Below are positions 45,991 to 56,985 of a DNA stretch of 64,000 nt, piece after piece (positions within the stretch are counted from its first letter, which is position 1; each line of letters opens with the position of its first letter). The position numbers and the translations under genes are program-made. The notes under the pieces were generated by a model that was not told the DNA's origin, made no database searches, and saw nothing but the letters and a program-made list of their open reading frames with translations. Source of the stretch: Chaetoderma sp. LZ-2023a. Lineage: Eukaryota > Mollusca > Caudofoveata > Chaetodermatida > Chaetodermatidae. The stretch covers positions 84,120,147-84,184,146 of the forward strand of contig CM067366.1 of the NCBI GenBank assembly GCA_034401795.1. The letters run 5' to 3'.

Positions 45991-46093
45991 ATAGGAAATG
46001 TAAGAAGTATACGTGTTCGTGCGTCCGGTGGTTCATTCGCACATCATGTGCTGTTGAACTATCGCACGCACGCACACATCTTGCATTTCCTAT
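45991..46093. repeat. 103-nt near-complete hairpin, precursor-like
   Basis: ATAGGAAATGTAAGA pairs with TCTTGCATTTCCTAT. Then CGTGTTCGTGCG pairs with CGCACGCACG, an inner GGTTCA/TGAAC step follows, and finally GCACAT/ATGTGC closes a one-base turn. Almost the whole 103 bases pair. It could be a tiny foldback element or a small-RNA precursor. Confidence 0.55.
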
Positions 46094-47050
46094 TTCCCGC
46101 AACAAACCAGCATTAGTTATCTCCGATGAATAATATGAATCAATATTTACTTTAACACGCAATATTTGTCTCGATTCTCGGTTATTGCTTTGAAGATGAT
46201 TGCTATTGTAGCGATTCCTTCCGAGCTAACACGGAAACATGTTAAACATCTGTCTGTCACAATCCATCATATTGACTTCTGCAACTATGACCAGGCAGAC
46301 AATGCTCAACATGACAAATATTCCCGCCATTTCACCACCCATATTCTGAAATATTCACGCCGTCCTTTTTCATTCTGTATCCGAAACATAATACTGGCTA
46401 TAATATATGCCGTAGAAAAAACGGTTGCACATATTTAAATCAATTAAATTGATTACTGTTCCTTTTTATGTGTAACCTATATGGCAGTATCAACTTCCGG
46501 TCAAACACTTTAAATATATTCAGCACAATTCGTAAATAAGTTGCAATAAAATACGACTTTTTATGAATTCTCGATGAAACATACTAACAAATATCCAAGT
46601 ATCTCACTACAAGATAACTTCACACACAAATTTAATACTCGCTCCAGAACACATAATGTTTACCTGGCTTGCGCATTATGGCTTTTGAAGTTAGGATTAA
46701 GCGGCCACCATGGCCTGTTGGATCTGTATCCTAGTATCCACAAACAAACAGCAGGAGTCGCCCCTTGTTTCCAGTGATCTCTCCTGAAATATCGGACGTC
46801 CACACCCGACCGGGGAGTCGGTCTTTTTGATGGAGCAAAGATTCACGGATAAAATAGTGAGAAAGACCTTCAGTACATTTGAACGTGTGATTAACGAACA
46901 TTTACAGTGGCAACATGTAGTATTTATACACGAAGTAAACACAAGACAATAGGGGGCGTTGTTGTTGTTGTTGTCGTCAATGGCGCTGCTAGTTGTAGTG
47001 CGTGCTGTTTGGAATTGTGCACATAAAACTCACAAATTATCGTGTTTTAT
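46094..47050. other. Non-coding, no gene seen
   Basis: No repeat family or exon recognised. GTTGTTGTTGTTGTCGTC at 46960. Confidence 0.4.
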
Positions 47051-47058
47051 CTGTCAGG

Positions 47059-47173
47059 TTGCCTGTATTTGTAATTTTTCTTGCTGTCGCCATCGTTGCT
47101 GCGACCATAGGGATTGTTTTCATTGTCACAGTCATCTGCGTCAGGAGCAGCAGCGGCGCCGGCGACGGCGATT

Positions 47174-47261
<88 letters not shown>

Positions 47262-47361
47262 TAGTAGCAGCAGCAGCAGCAGCAGCAGCAGCGGCGGAAG
47301 CAGAAGCAGCAGCAGCTGCCGCCGTTCGTGGTCGTCGTCGTCGTCGTTGGTGGCTATTTAG
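47059..47361 (+). CDS. Possible exon encoding a transmembrane segment, followed by poly-Ser tract
   Basis: GTGTTTTATCTGTCAG at 47043-47058 is a credible splice acceptor. Downstream the frame reads LPVFVIFLAVAIVAATIGIV, then FIVTVICVRSSSG, a strong single membrane helix with a positive stop-transfer edge. It then enters poly-Ser from the AGT/AGC microsatellite and ends LVAI with TAG at 47359-47361. No other exon of such a receptor is seen and the helix may be chance. Confidence 0.3.
47173..47302. repeat. AGT/AGC trinucleotide microsatellite
   Basis: AGT units then AGC units with scattered AGT. Encodes Ser, Val or Ala/Val runs depending on frame. Confidence 0.95.
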
Positions 47362-47997
47362 GCGCTGATCTCTGCGGTATCCTTTGGGTGACAGTGGTAT
47401 TGTGTTGTTGGTGTTTGTTGGTGGCGGCCGAGATGGTATTCATGTTGCTACTGAAGCGATGCTGACACTGACAGCCTATCCATGTCCATGTGGGCTAACG
47501 GTGCGATTATTGATTACTCACCTGCAATCTAATTGTTATCTTAAATCCGTACACGTCACATTTTACACTGGTTCAATCGTCTGTGACACGATCGAATGAA
47601 GGGCGTATTTCTTATCCAGATACAGTAACTTGTGCAGACGTAAAACAGATAGATATGAACAACATGCTTTCCAAGGAATACATTTCCACATTTATAAATA
47701 TAGTAATTGTATATAATATGTGTTCACATACAAGTGTAGTCGTCGTTGCGGCGACAAACTCCCACTATCTAGTCACGAATGGTCATTTGTCCATCTCTTG
47801 ACCAACACAACTCTCACGCTCGTAGCTTTAAAATGCAATTTGACAAATTAAGCACTTAATCTTATGTTATGGTGTAGTGGTTGGCAATTCAATGGAAAAA
47901 TCTACAAGTTCTTTTTTATTTTTAGCGGTTACATTTTCACCAGTATGCTTCTGTATTCAGGTGGGTAAGGTGATGTAATAGTAGTTAGTGAAACCCA
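47303..47997. other. Non-coding, no gene seen
   Basis: No exon or repeat recognised. Confidence 0.4.
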
Positions 47998-48092
47998 AAT
48001 TAATTTTGAAATTTTGAAAGCGACGTTGCTGAGACAGAGCCGTATTGCTGAGTTGGACAGCAACATCTCCCAGTAACATCGTTTTCAAAATT
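47998..48092. repeat. Hairpin of B-type design, diverged
   Basis: AATTTTGAAAGCGACGTTGC, TGAGACAGAGC, then AACATCTCCCAGTAACATCG and TTTTCAAAATTCACAAC. The flanks follow the TTTTGAAA/TTTCAAAA rule but the stem sequence differs. Confidence 0.5.
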
Positions 48093-48494
48093 CACAACAT
48101 CGTTTGTAATGATCAACACACATGTCATTCAGTATTGAATTGAACAACCGCATCTCTCAGAATACAGCAGTAAACCGTCCAACACTCGTCACTGAAGGTG
48201 ACGCGACCCTATTATACTTCTCGCCGTGCGTTTTAATCGCTCTTCAGAATTTTAAAATGAACATGACATGCACGAGAGGGTTGATAAGTGGTCAGTGACC
48301 AGCGGGATGACGGTCAGTATAATACCCATGATTAATTAAAAAAGAAAATGAAAATGTGAAGGATGTCCGTATGACTAAGATTTCATAATTGGATAACGTA
48401 ACTTTAGCAGTTGTTACATGTTTGGGGTGAAATGCCTATTTACCACGGCACCTCCAGCCACCCATCCCGCCCGCCCAAACACGGTCACATGACG

Positions 48495-49118
48495 GAGCAA
48501 GGGAGACCGGGGCTAGTTCGGCCATTTTCACATATTTCAGGCATTGCATATTTCTTAATAAACTTATCCACGCAAACGTGGTCTTAAATTGCCCCCAAGG
48601 ACCCAAACATTAAATAAGTAGACAACAAGCTATCGATCTTGGCTAGTTTTTTTGGAAAATCAAGGAAGAGACGTGGTGGGGTGGACGAACATACCCCGTT
48701 ACTGGGGGCAAGTTTGACGTGCATGTGGGGTAAGTTAGACCAGATGGGGCAAGTTTGTCCATAAAATGATTTCAATATTTAATGAATTTAAACGGTTAAT
48801 TCGTCTCAATTGTTTATTTAAAAGAAACAAATTGTAACTGGCAAGTAATGTTTGAACGCCTCTACCTTTGATCGTTACATGCTTTTTTATGACACAAAAC
48901 GTACTGTGATGCAAATATTACCTACTTCTTCTTGAAATTAGCTTTCATCGATTATTCACAGTAGACAAAACAGAAGGTGATGCGGCCCACCCTGTCTGGC
49001 AAGTGTGTCACCGGAAACCCGTACACACTGCGTAAGGCGCTATAAATAGAAATGGCTTAGTATGAGAACACATGGCCGGACTTGGCCCTATGACGAACTA
49101 TCCCCGGTCTCCCCTAGT
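48495..49118. repeat. Foldback element with GGGAGACCGGGG ends
   Basis: GGGAGACCGGGGCTAGTTCG at 48503 is inverted as CGAACTATCCCCGGTCTCCC at 49094-49113. Inside are GGGGGCAAGTTTGACGTGC, GGGGTAAGTTAGACC and GGGGCAAGTTTGTCC, three spaced related motifs. About 620 bases, no transposase frame. Confidence 0.65.
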
Positions 49119-49304
49119 AGAAGCGCTGTGACGCGGCATAAACTGGGAACTCTTACCTACTTAAACCGTTGTCGTCATGACAACCGTATGTGATAATTTA
49201 AAAAAAAAGATTCTGCTTAATATAAAAAATATTAGAAATAAACTCGTGTTTGTGCGGTAGGGAAACCACCAGTGTGGTAAAGGTTGTGCACTCTGACAGA
49301 CAAT

Positions 49305-49655
49305 AGATCTTTCCATATTTGGGTATGTCTTGCCCATCTATACTAGCTAAACTCCACCCACACCTCGCTCGTGTTGAGATCGATCGATCGATGATCTCCC
49401 CGACTATCAATTTCCAGAAAACTATATTTGCCATAGGCAGCAACAGCGTCCAGTCAAATTAGTTTCAAAATATTCAACAGCATGTTTATTGAATAGTAGA
49501 GACATACAATTCGTACAACGTGTCGGGCTATTAAGGGTTAAAGGCAAACAGAATCATTTATGATGTAATGATTATGACGTCATCCTATACGCTGCTTAGC
49601 TGATTATGACGGCATATGATGTCAGACGATAGATGGATACTCTGGAAAGGTGAAA
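49305..49655. repeat. Foldback family B copy
   Basis: AATAGATCTTTCCATATTTG, CTCCACCCACACCTCGC, right hairpin arm GCAGCAACAGCGTCCAGTCA, then ATTCGTACAACGTGTCGGG, TTATGACGTCATCC and GATGGATACTCTGGAAAGGTG. The left hairpin arm is deleted. Confidence 0.75.
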
Positions 49656-49732
49656 ATTTGATCTATCTCAATTATAAAAAAGCAAAGCAAAATAAATGAT
49701 CCATATTGAGGGTATTCAAAAGCTAGGTTTGG

Positions 49733-49797
49733 GTCAATAACGGGCCAATACAATCAGGGGTTTGCCCAGTACCTGTCCAATCACCTTCATTATCAGG
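49733..49797. repeat. Foldback family E copy, decayed
   Basis: ATAACGGGCCAATACAATC with GTCCAATCACCTTCATTAT then CAG. Confidence 0.55.
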
Positions 49798-49839
49798 GTA
49801 TGTATCAACAGCTTCAATCCAATCTGTCACTCAAGTCGG

Positions 49840-50268
49840 CCCCCTGTTGACGTCATAATCAATTACGTCACATATAGATTGTCGTCACAATTACAAAGCT
49901 GGAATAGTCAGTCAGGCGTACGAATTGAGGAATCCAGTTTTATCTATGCCCCACCCATCTCTAGGTAAGCTCCACACACGCTTTGTCAGTGTCGGGATCA
50001 ATCGATCCCTACACTCTCGGAATCTCAATTTCCAGAAAGCTACAGATAAGCTGTTGAAATTTTGAAACTAATATGACTCCGTGCTGTTGATGCCTATCAG
50101 ACTGTTTATTAAATAGGAAATACATACAATTCGTACAACTTGACGGACTCGTAATCATTTATGACGGACTAAATCGCGTCATTCATGACGTAATTGATTA
50201 TAACGTCAGCCTACATGTGAAGTAGTTGATTATGATGTCATATGATTGTCTGAGAGACTGGATTCCTC
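49840..50268. repeat. Family B fragment followed by a family B copy with GGAATCCAGT ends
   Basis: 49845-49925 is a TGACGTCATAATC arm fragment. 49927-50268 is a full element: GAGGAATCCAGTTTTATC at left pairs with ACTGGATTCCTC at right. Left arm GCCCCACCCATCTCTAGG, a partial core, then ATTCGTACAACTTGACGGAC and three GACGT-like motifs. Confidence 0.7.
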
Positions 50269-50284
50269 CAGTGTACGTCTTTGA

Positions 50285-50520
50285 TGGAGCACTATTTAAC
50301 AAACATTCGGTTTAATATTTTGAAACTAATTTGACTGGGTGCTGTTGTTGTCATAGGCAGCAACAGCACCCAGTCAAATTAGTTTCAAAATATTCAACAG
50401 CTTACCTTGCAAATGGGATTCTGGGAAGTAAAGATTCAAAGTATATATAAATCGATCCCAACACAAACAATGGCCGGAGCTTAACTAGGAATGGGCGGGA
50501 CATAGCTAAAAATGGATTAT
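50285..50520. repeat. Family B half with perfect core hairpin
   Basis: TTTGACTGGGTGCTGTTGTT, GTCATAGGCA, GCAACAGCACCCAGTCAAAT make an almost perfect stem. The GC-box arm follows (GGAATGGGCGGGACATAGC). The TGACGTCA arm is absent. Confidence 0.75.
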
Positions 50521-51551
50521 AGTACGAATATAAGGGATGTAACCCAGTAATAACTCACTTATTTGCCTATCAGAGTTATACCTCTTGAGCTAAAAATTGT
50601 CGTGACAAGTTCAGGAAGCGGAGAATGGCTTGTCATATGCCCGCCCATTCAGCTCACACGCGTGCTGATTCCTAAATATTAAGTTTCTACACGAAAATGC
50701 AGTTTTCTTCCATTTAGTAGAGTAGATATAATCAAAATTATATCTTAATCTAAAACAAATTCCAACACAAATAATCTTTAATGTAGTGTAAAGACCACCT
50801 ACAAGTAGACAATATATTAAAAATCTAGAATATCACCAGGAAAAAGAATTTTAGAGATAAGTATATACCATTTTTATGTCAAATCACCCTCTTTCACCAA
50901 CACAATAAAGGTATGTTGCATATTTAATTAAAGCTAATTAAAGCTTATTGAAATGCATGGTCCATATATTTACTGCTGAATTTAGATACCTGTGCGCACG
51001 TCACCAAAATATGACAATGACAAGTATTGCTATGTCATGTCAGAGGATATCACGATACATGCCAAAATATAGCTTATCAAAAATGCATACTCAGGTGGCC
51101 AAATTCTTATTTAGATTACATATCTGGTTAATTGTATTCTTCCATGTCAATCGTCTCTGAAAATGTATCTAAGTTGCGTCAAATGTTATTTTCCTACATG
51201 TTTAATGGCAGTCACGTCAGTGGTGTACTCAGAAAGTATCTTGTGTGGGTTCATGCAAAATATATGTTATGTTGAATTACATGTATCTATCACCTTACTG
51301 TGTACACATTAAAACACTTAAGTAAATGGATTTCTGTCTTTCGCAATAGTAATGCTATTCCGCAATTGTAGACTGTAGTACAACATTGCCTTTATGTTGA
51401 TTAAATGTCTCATTAGTGAATGCACTGCGGCGGAAAGATGGTTTTACTGATGATACACGTTTGACAGTCCCACAAGGTAGGCCGTTTCATGAGTTTTAAC
51501 GAAATAAGTTGCAGCCCTGGCAGTTTTATCAAAAATGGCAAATCATTCTCT

Positions 51552-51552
<1 letters not shown>
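50521..51552. other. Non-coding, no gene seen
   Basis: AT-rich. No exon, repeat family or RNA gene recognised. Confidence 0.4.
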
Positions 51553-51583
<31 letters not shown>

Positions 51584-51625
51584 AGATAGATAGACAGACA
51601 GACAGACAGCTCGACAGACAGACAA
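51553..51625. repeat. GACA/GATA tetranucleotide microsatellite
   Basis: (GACA)n with two GATA units and one CTCGACA interruption. Confidence 0.95.
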
Positions 51626-51637
51626 ACATACGCCGGG

Positions 51638-52050
51638 CGGGCCTAATCTAAACAATGTCTCACAATCCGCAATCATATGGCCTGTTAACTAATATACTAA
51701 ATTTGGTTGAATTCTGACATCTTTGACTTTATGCCTCCCCCCCCCCCCCACCCACACACACGCACACATCCACACAGCCACCATACCCATACACCTCTAC
51801 CCACGGGTCTAATATAAACACTGTCTCAAATCCGCAATCATATGGGTAACTAATATCAAATGTGGTTGAATTCTGACAACTTTGGCTTTCCGCCCCCCCC
51901 CCCCCCCCCCGCCCCCACCCCATCTACCCAGTCAACACCCCAGCACCCCGCCCACTCCACCCGCGGGTCTAATCTAAACACTGTCTCAAATCCGCAATCA
52001 TATGAGTAACTAATATATCAAATCTGGTTGAATTCCGCGAATCTTGGCAC
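51638..52050. repeat. Three-copy tandem repeat, period about 160 bp
   Basis: Each unit opens CGGGTCTAATCTAAACACTG or a variant, continues TCTCAAATCCGCAATCATATG, GTAACTAATAT and GGTTGAATTCTGACA, and ends in a poly-C or CA-rich variable segment. Units begin near 51638, 51806 and 51965. Confidence 0.85.
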
Positions 52051-52160
52051 GCACGCGCACGCACACGCACACGCGCACGCGCACGCACGCACGCACGCAC
52101 AAGCAGCAGCAGCACCACCACCACCTGGTACCACCAACACCACCACCACCACCACCACGG
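52043..52160. repeat. CACG/CAC low-complexity run
   Basis: GCACGCACGCGCACGCACAC followed by AGC and CAC triplets. Continues the variable tail of the third tandem unit. Confidence 0.85.
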
Positions 52161-52261
52161 GTAAAGGAAGATGTCAGTAATGAACAGTTACCTAATACAG
52201 GATACAAAATACTTGTCTCTTTGGATAGAGAAATGCAGTATGGTGTTGGTGGAGAGTAAAT

Positions 52262-52612
52262 GGAGAATTGACCGTTCCGGTTTACCCGCCCATCCATCAT
52301 ATGACGTCATAATCAACTACGTGTGGTGTAGGATGATGTCATACTCAAGTAAGGCATGGATGACTCGATTAGTCCGTCTTAACCGCTGAGTAGTCCGGCA
52401 CATTGTACGATTGTTATGTCTTTACTATTTAATAAACATTCTGTCTAATATTTTGAAACTAATTTGACTGGACGCTGTTGCTGCCATAATTCTACGGCTT
52501 ACATCTATAGATTTCTGGAAATTAATAGTCAGAGAGATCAGAGGTCGCTCCAACATGAGCGATGTGTGGGTGGAGCTTATCTAGAGATGGGTGAGGCATA
52601 GCAAACAGGTTC
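52262..52612. repeat. Foldback family B copy, inverted
   Basis: TTGACCGTTCCGGTTTACCC, ATGACGTCATAATCAACTAC, GGCACATTGTACGATTG, core left arm GACTGGACGCTGTTGCTGCC, then the right arm is lost and the GC-box arm TGTGGGTGGAGCTTATC runs to CATAGCAAACAGG. Confidence 0.75.
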
Positions 52613-52877
52613 ATTGCAACCAGTTAGAACTGATATGAGACTAACGTGGCCCTCGATGTGCTTGTGGTCGCCATGACCTTGAATGTACAGTTGTACAAAA
52701 ACTGTAGCAGAGCATATTTCACAAAGACCCTATGACAATAGAGAGTGATAATAACGATGAGTGCCTGCCTTTGGGGGGTAATTTCCATGTATTATGCAAT
52801 GGCAAATGCCCATAGCATGACAGACGATAAATGGTATCTTGCTTACTATGTTCCACCATGTAGTTCGAAAATTTCAA

Positions 52878-52978
52878 AACAATGGTACCGGTAAGTTGTT
52901 GAATATTTTGAAACTAATTTATCTTGAGCATGTTGCTGCCACCTAAATAAATTATTTTCACAATATTCAACAGAATAT
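52878..52978. repeat. Stand-alone B-type hairpin, diverged
   Basis: GTTGTTGAATATTTTGAAAC, TAATTTATCTTGAGCATG, TTGCTGCCACC, then TAAATTATTTTCACAATATT and CAACAGAATATTTATTAA. Confidence 0.6.
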
Positions 52979-53027
52979 TTATTAATTTGTAAATTATTTT
53001 GCCACTTGGGCATTATGGTTCAAATGA

Positions 53028-53263
53028 TTAAGAAAGTGGTTTTCAGCCAAAAAACTACCTCTGCAGTGGTTTTGAGAAATCTCCATTTGCAGACCAGGAG
53101 AAGACTATTTTTTGAAAATTTACCACTGGAATGACTTGTTCGATAACCGAGCAAGTCATTCCAAGGGTTGATTTCCAAAAATAGTCTTCTCTTGGTCTGC
53201 AAATGGACATTTCTATGAGATAATTGAAATTTTCTTGAATAAATTCTATGGTTAAAGGGTTAA
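53028..53263. repeat. Foldback family A copy 7, well preserved
   Basis: TTAA at 53028-53031 and 53260-53263. Arms CTCCATTTGCAGACCAGGAG, TTACCACTGGAATGACTTG, central TTCGATAACCGAGCAAG, then TCTTCTCTTGGTCTGCAAAT. End GGTTAAAGGGTTAA. Confidence 0.8.
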
Positions 53264-53599
53264 ACCCCGTTATCTTAATTTCAAAGCAACCATACAAACA
53301 GCTATAGAATAATCTGAAGCTAATTCGACTGGATGTCATGAATTCCTTAGGCAGCAATGAATTCCAGGCAAATTATTTCCAAACTATTCGAAACAGTTCC
53401 TATGTAATTAGCTTGAAATTGAAATAACGGGTCTTCATCAATGAAAGGTTTAATGTAATACCATTGGTGTGAAAAAGTACGTATAGTACAATATTACAAA
53501 ATGCTAAATAGTAATGTTTAATTTTTAGTTACGACTAACTACAAGTGTGTTTCGGTCTATCTATCCATCGGTCTAAAGAATGCTTGTCATTTTGGAAAG

Positions 53600-54618
53600 A
53601 TTTTGTAATTCTGTCAATTATGATTGTCATTTTTAAACATCTGATCCTTGTAAAACTTGCCGAGTCTTCCCTTTAAGGTGTTGAGCATAGGATCTGTGAC
53701 AACTGGCTCAGTTAGACCATTCAAGTAGTTTGTTACCCGGATGCTGAAAACTCTCTTCTGTGTGTTAGATTTAAAACGTTGCTTTACCAGTTTGAAGCTG
53801 TGTCCTCTCGTGCGATGTCCATCGTCAGATGGCAGCAGCTCCTCATAATTTACATCATAGATCCCATGAACATACTTGTAAGACTCTATTAGGTCGTCAC
53901 GCACGTGCTGGTATATCAAACTGGGCAGATTTAGTGCTTTCAAGCTGTCTTCATATGGGCTATCTTTCAGGCCAGCTATCAGTTTTGTAGCTCAACGCTG
54001 GACATTCTCAATGAGCCAGATGGCTTTTTTTGTGCAGGGGGACCATACCGTATGTCTGTGTTCTAGATGTGGCCTCACTAGGCTCTTGCAAAGTAGTATA
54101 AATGTGTTGGCTTCCAGCCAGACAAATGATCTTCGTATCATGGCAAGTATCTTGTTGGCTTTGTTGACTACCATCTCCACATGCTGTCTGAAATTTAGAT
54201 TGTTGTCGAGGTAAACGACGAGGCCCTTTTTACAGGTGGTGTCTTCTAGAATGATCCCCTGGCTGTTCTCTATCATAGTATGCATCATCTTCGCATTTGA
54301 TCTACCTAAGTGCATTACTGCGCAATCTTTTAAGTTGTTGAGGTATGTTTTGAGCTTGCTCTGATAACGCCGCTTACTGGGCCACTGCTGGGCTGATACC
54401 GGGCCGATACTACACGTATCGGCACGGTATCGGCCCAGCATCTGCCCAGTAAGCTGCGTTATCTGGGTGTCATGGTCTTCTGTTGTAGTGATTTGTAAAA
54501 GGAGCTTAGTATGATCAGCGAACATCTTGACTAAGTTGTGGGCAACTTGTGGCATGTCATTAATGAAGCAGACGAACAGTACTGGCCTTAAAACACTTCC
54601 CTGGGGTGTATACAATAA
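53600..54618 (-). pseudogene. R4: 5'-truncated reverse transcriptase with an in-frame foldback insertion
   Basis: Starts mid-RT at YTPQGSVLRPVLFVCFINDM, then MFADHTKLLLQITTTEDHD. A 99-base family E element follows in frame, then SKLKTYLNN and CAVMHLGRSNAKM, RPHLEHRHTVWSPCTKKAIW and IENVQR. One TGA sits where relatives have a second Arg. Downstream is ATKLIAGLK, YQHVRDDLIESYKYVHG and GHRTRGHSFKLVKQRFKS, ending DNHN at 53614. The catalytic FADD is FADH, and the WSxxW segment after YLNN is deleted. Decayed CR1/L2-like element, truncated as target-primed insertions often are. Confidence 0.85.
54364..54462. repeat. Foldback family E inserted into R4, 99 bp, CTG duplication
   Basis: ATAACGCCGCTTACTGGGCC at left pairs with GGCCCAGCATCTGCCCAGTA and AGCTGCGTTAT at right. 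CTG flanks both sides (54361-54363, 54463-54465). Ninety-nine plus three bases is 34 codons, so the RT frame continues uninterrupted. Confidence 0.9.
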
Positions 54619-54929
54619 TATGATACCCTAAGAAAAAAAGTAAATAATGGTTGAATGAAATATATCTTTAAAAATTATTATTTGTTCTTAATATCCGCAC
54701 ATTAGTAACAAAGCACTACTGAAAGTGAAGTAACAAATCAATTTAATTATCTAAATTCTGACACTGGGATACCGACTTCACGCTGGACTAGAATCAATCT
54801 ATGACTGTATTGTAGATCAAACTAAATGATGTACACCTTGTTTATAAAACATTATATTACTATATGCCCACACACATACCCCCACCCCCAACACCCCTCC
54901 CCTCGAGTGTTGCTCCAGATTGGTCAGGA

Positions 54930-55114
54930 AAATCAAGTAGATGTCCATTTCCAGACCGAGAGAAGACTGTATTTGAATATATGACACTGGAATGACTCGC
55001 TTGACTATCAAGTATCGAATCAGTCATTCCAGGTGTAAATTTAAAAAAATAGTCTTCTAGTGGCCTGCAAATGGGCATTTCTTCAGACCACTATATATAC
55101 CATTTAAAGGTTAA
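54930..55114. repeat. Foldback family A copy 8
   Basis: GATGTCCATTTCCAGACCGA, GACACTGGAATGACTCGC, then GAATCAGTCATTCCAGGTGT and CATTTAAAGGTTAA. Left end unclear. Confidence 0.65.
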
Positions 55115-55236
55115 TTAAATTTTCATACCCATACACTAATGCTGCTAATCTTGCTAATGATAATAACTTATGTGAGATTGAAAAAAATTATTTTATATTC
55201 AGGAAACATAACTTTCCTATTAATCTTGCTTGGCCT

Positions 55237-55466
55237 TTAACCCTATAATGGCAAAATTAATCAAAACAGGCATCTGCAATGGTATTGCGAAATGTTCACT
55301 TGAAGGACAAGAAGATTATTTGCAACACCTTATCACTGGACTTCGATAATTGAGCCATGTCGATCCAGTCGTAAATTTAAAAAAAATGTTTTTTAGCTTG
55401 CGGGCCTAAATGAGTATTCCATGTACAAATCTGTTAACTTTCTGTAGCGATCTTGACCATAATTAA
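55237..55466. repeat. Foldback family A copy 9, most diverged
   Basis: TTAACCCTATAATGGCAAAA at left, TTGACCATAATTAA at right. The arm sequence is recognisable (CATCTGCAATGGTATTGCGA), the core degenerate. Confidence 0.6.
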
Positions 55467-56486
55467 CATACCCGTTAGCATTTCCAGATAACACTCATTT
55501 TAAGGACATTCACAGACATGTCAAGTTCTTTATTTATTTTAAGAACATGAACCCGTGTGATGCAATAAAGAGACGGGAGTTGCATGTGTGAGTGCATAGA
55601 CGATAAATGGAGGAACAAGTTGACCCACAGATACATGAAAGAATGCAGACCTATGTACGGCTCGATGGCCGAACACATTCATCATCATCATCATCATCAT
55701 GTACGATGGTAGAGGTGTATATAGCATTTTGTCGGTTTAAAGGCTTTTCTAGCTAAATAGTTCTGATGGGTTAATTAGGCGGAAGCACAAATGTTAAAAG
55801 CACAAACGTTAATGACCGATAGGACAAGACCTACCAAGTCATAAACAGTTATTTACAGTTATTTACAGGGGTATGTTTCATAATTAACACAGGTGTATCA
55901 TGGAAACTCAAACTGATATACATTAGAAAGAAAGCAGGCTGACAGGACAATCCCCACCGGGCTCATTTCATGATTGATGTATTTAACTTAAGTATTCATA
56001 TAGGAGTAACAACAACGCATAGATTATAAGATGCCACCATGCCAGTATAAAATAAACAGCTTCAGTTCTGTTTTCTCTCATTCATAATTATTTCTTTAAA
56101 GGTCGTATCAAGGGATCCACACTATCTACATTATGGAGAGATAGGGGTGGAAAACGGAACTGGTTGAAAGGATTTTTACTGTGACTGGTGATTGATCGAC
56201 ATAATGTAATTTGATTCCCTGTATACAAAGTGATTTTGGACAAAGTGCAGGGTTCTTTACAGTATGTTGCGCTGACGAAAACTTCTTGCGAGCACTAGGT
56301 CTGGAATGATAGGGCAGTCACTACCAAAACATGGTGGAGGGATATGAGGCTTAATTACAATAATAATGGAGGTACAGTGCAATAATTGGCTTGCCAGGTC
56401 TTTGTGGAATCTAAGCACAGACTGACAGGACAATGCCTACCAGTATGCAATTCAGTAAACAGTTGCTGTGTGAAGTGTGTGGAGGC
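55467..56486. other. Non-coding, no gene seen
   Basis: Short (CAT)n at 55681-55699 and a duplicated CAGTTATTTACAG at 55847-55868. Nothing coding. Confidence 0.4.
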
Positions 56487-56985
56487 AAGATAGTAGCTAG
56501 TAGGATTTCTGGAGATCTGTGCTGCACAGCAGATGTGACCACTGCTTCTCATGGTAATTTTTGGAACAGTCTAAGGACGGGGCATGTACGACGTCTCCGT
56601 TTAGTGAGTTCCAGTGATTTATCACTCTGTTACAGAAGAAGTGTTGGCGCAGTGATGTGTTCCATTGAAATTTGTGTAGTTTGATCCGATGACCTCTGGT
56701 TATTTGGGAGGTTTCTGGCTTCAGCCCTGGAAGGTCCGTGTGGTATTTCGAATGTAGATACTTGAAGGTCTCTATCATATCACCATCTAGCCTTCTGTAG
56801 GAGAGTGATGGTAATCCAAGGGTGCGCAGTCTTTCTTCGTACGGCAAGTCTCTCATACTAGGCAGCAGTTTAGTGGCATGTCTTTGCACATTTTCAATAA
56901 GATTTATGTCTTTGATTTGACGTGGGCATCAGACAGAGTGTGCATATTCCAGTAGCGGTCGTACTTGAACAGTAATGAGAACATT
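56487..56985 (-). pseudogene. RT C-terminal scrap, relative of R4
   Basis: Reads VQVRPLLEYAHSV, a TGA where relatives have Trp, then CPRQIKDINLIENVQRHATK, RDLPYEERLRTLGLPSL, DGDMIETFKYLHSKYH, RGHRIKLHKFQWNTSLR and FFCNRVINHWNSLNGDVV. Corresponds to the last third of a CR1/L2-like ORF. The 3' end differs from R4, so it is a separate insertion. Confidence 0.8.
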
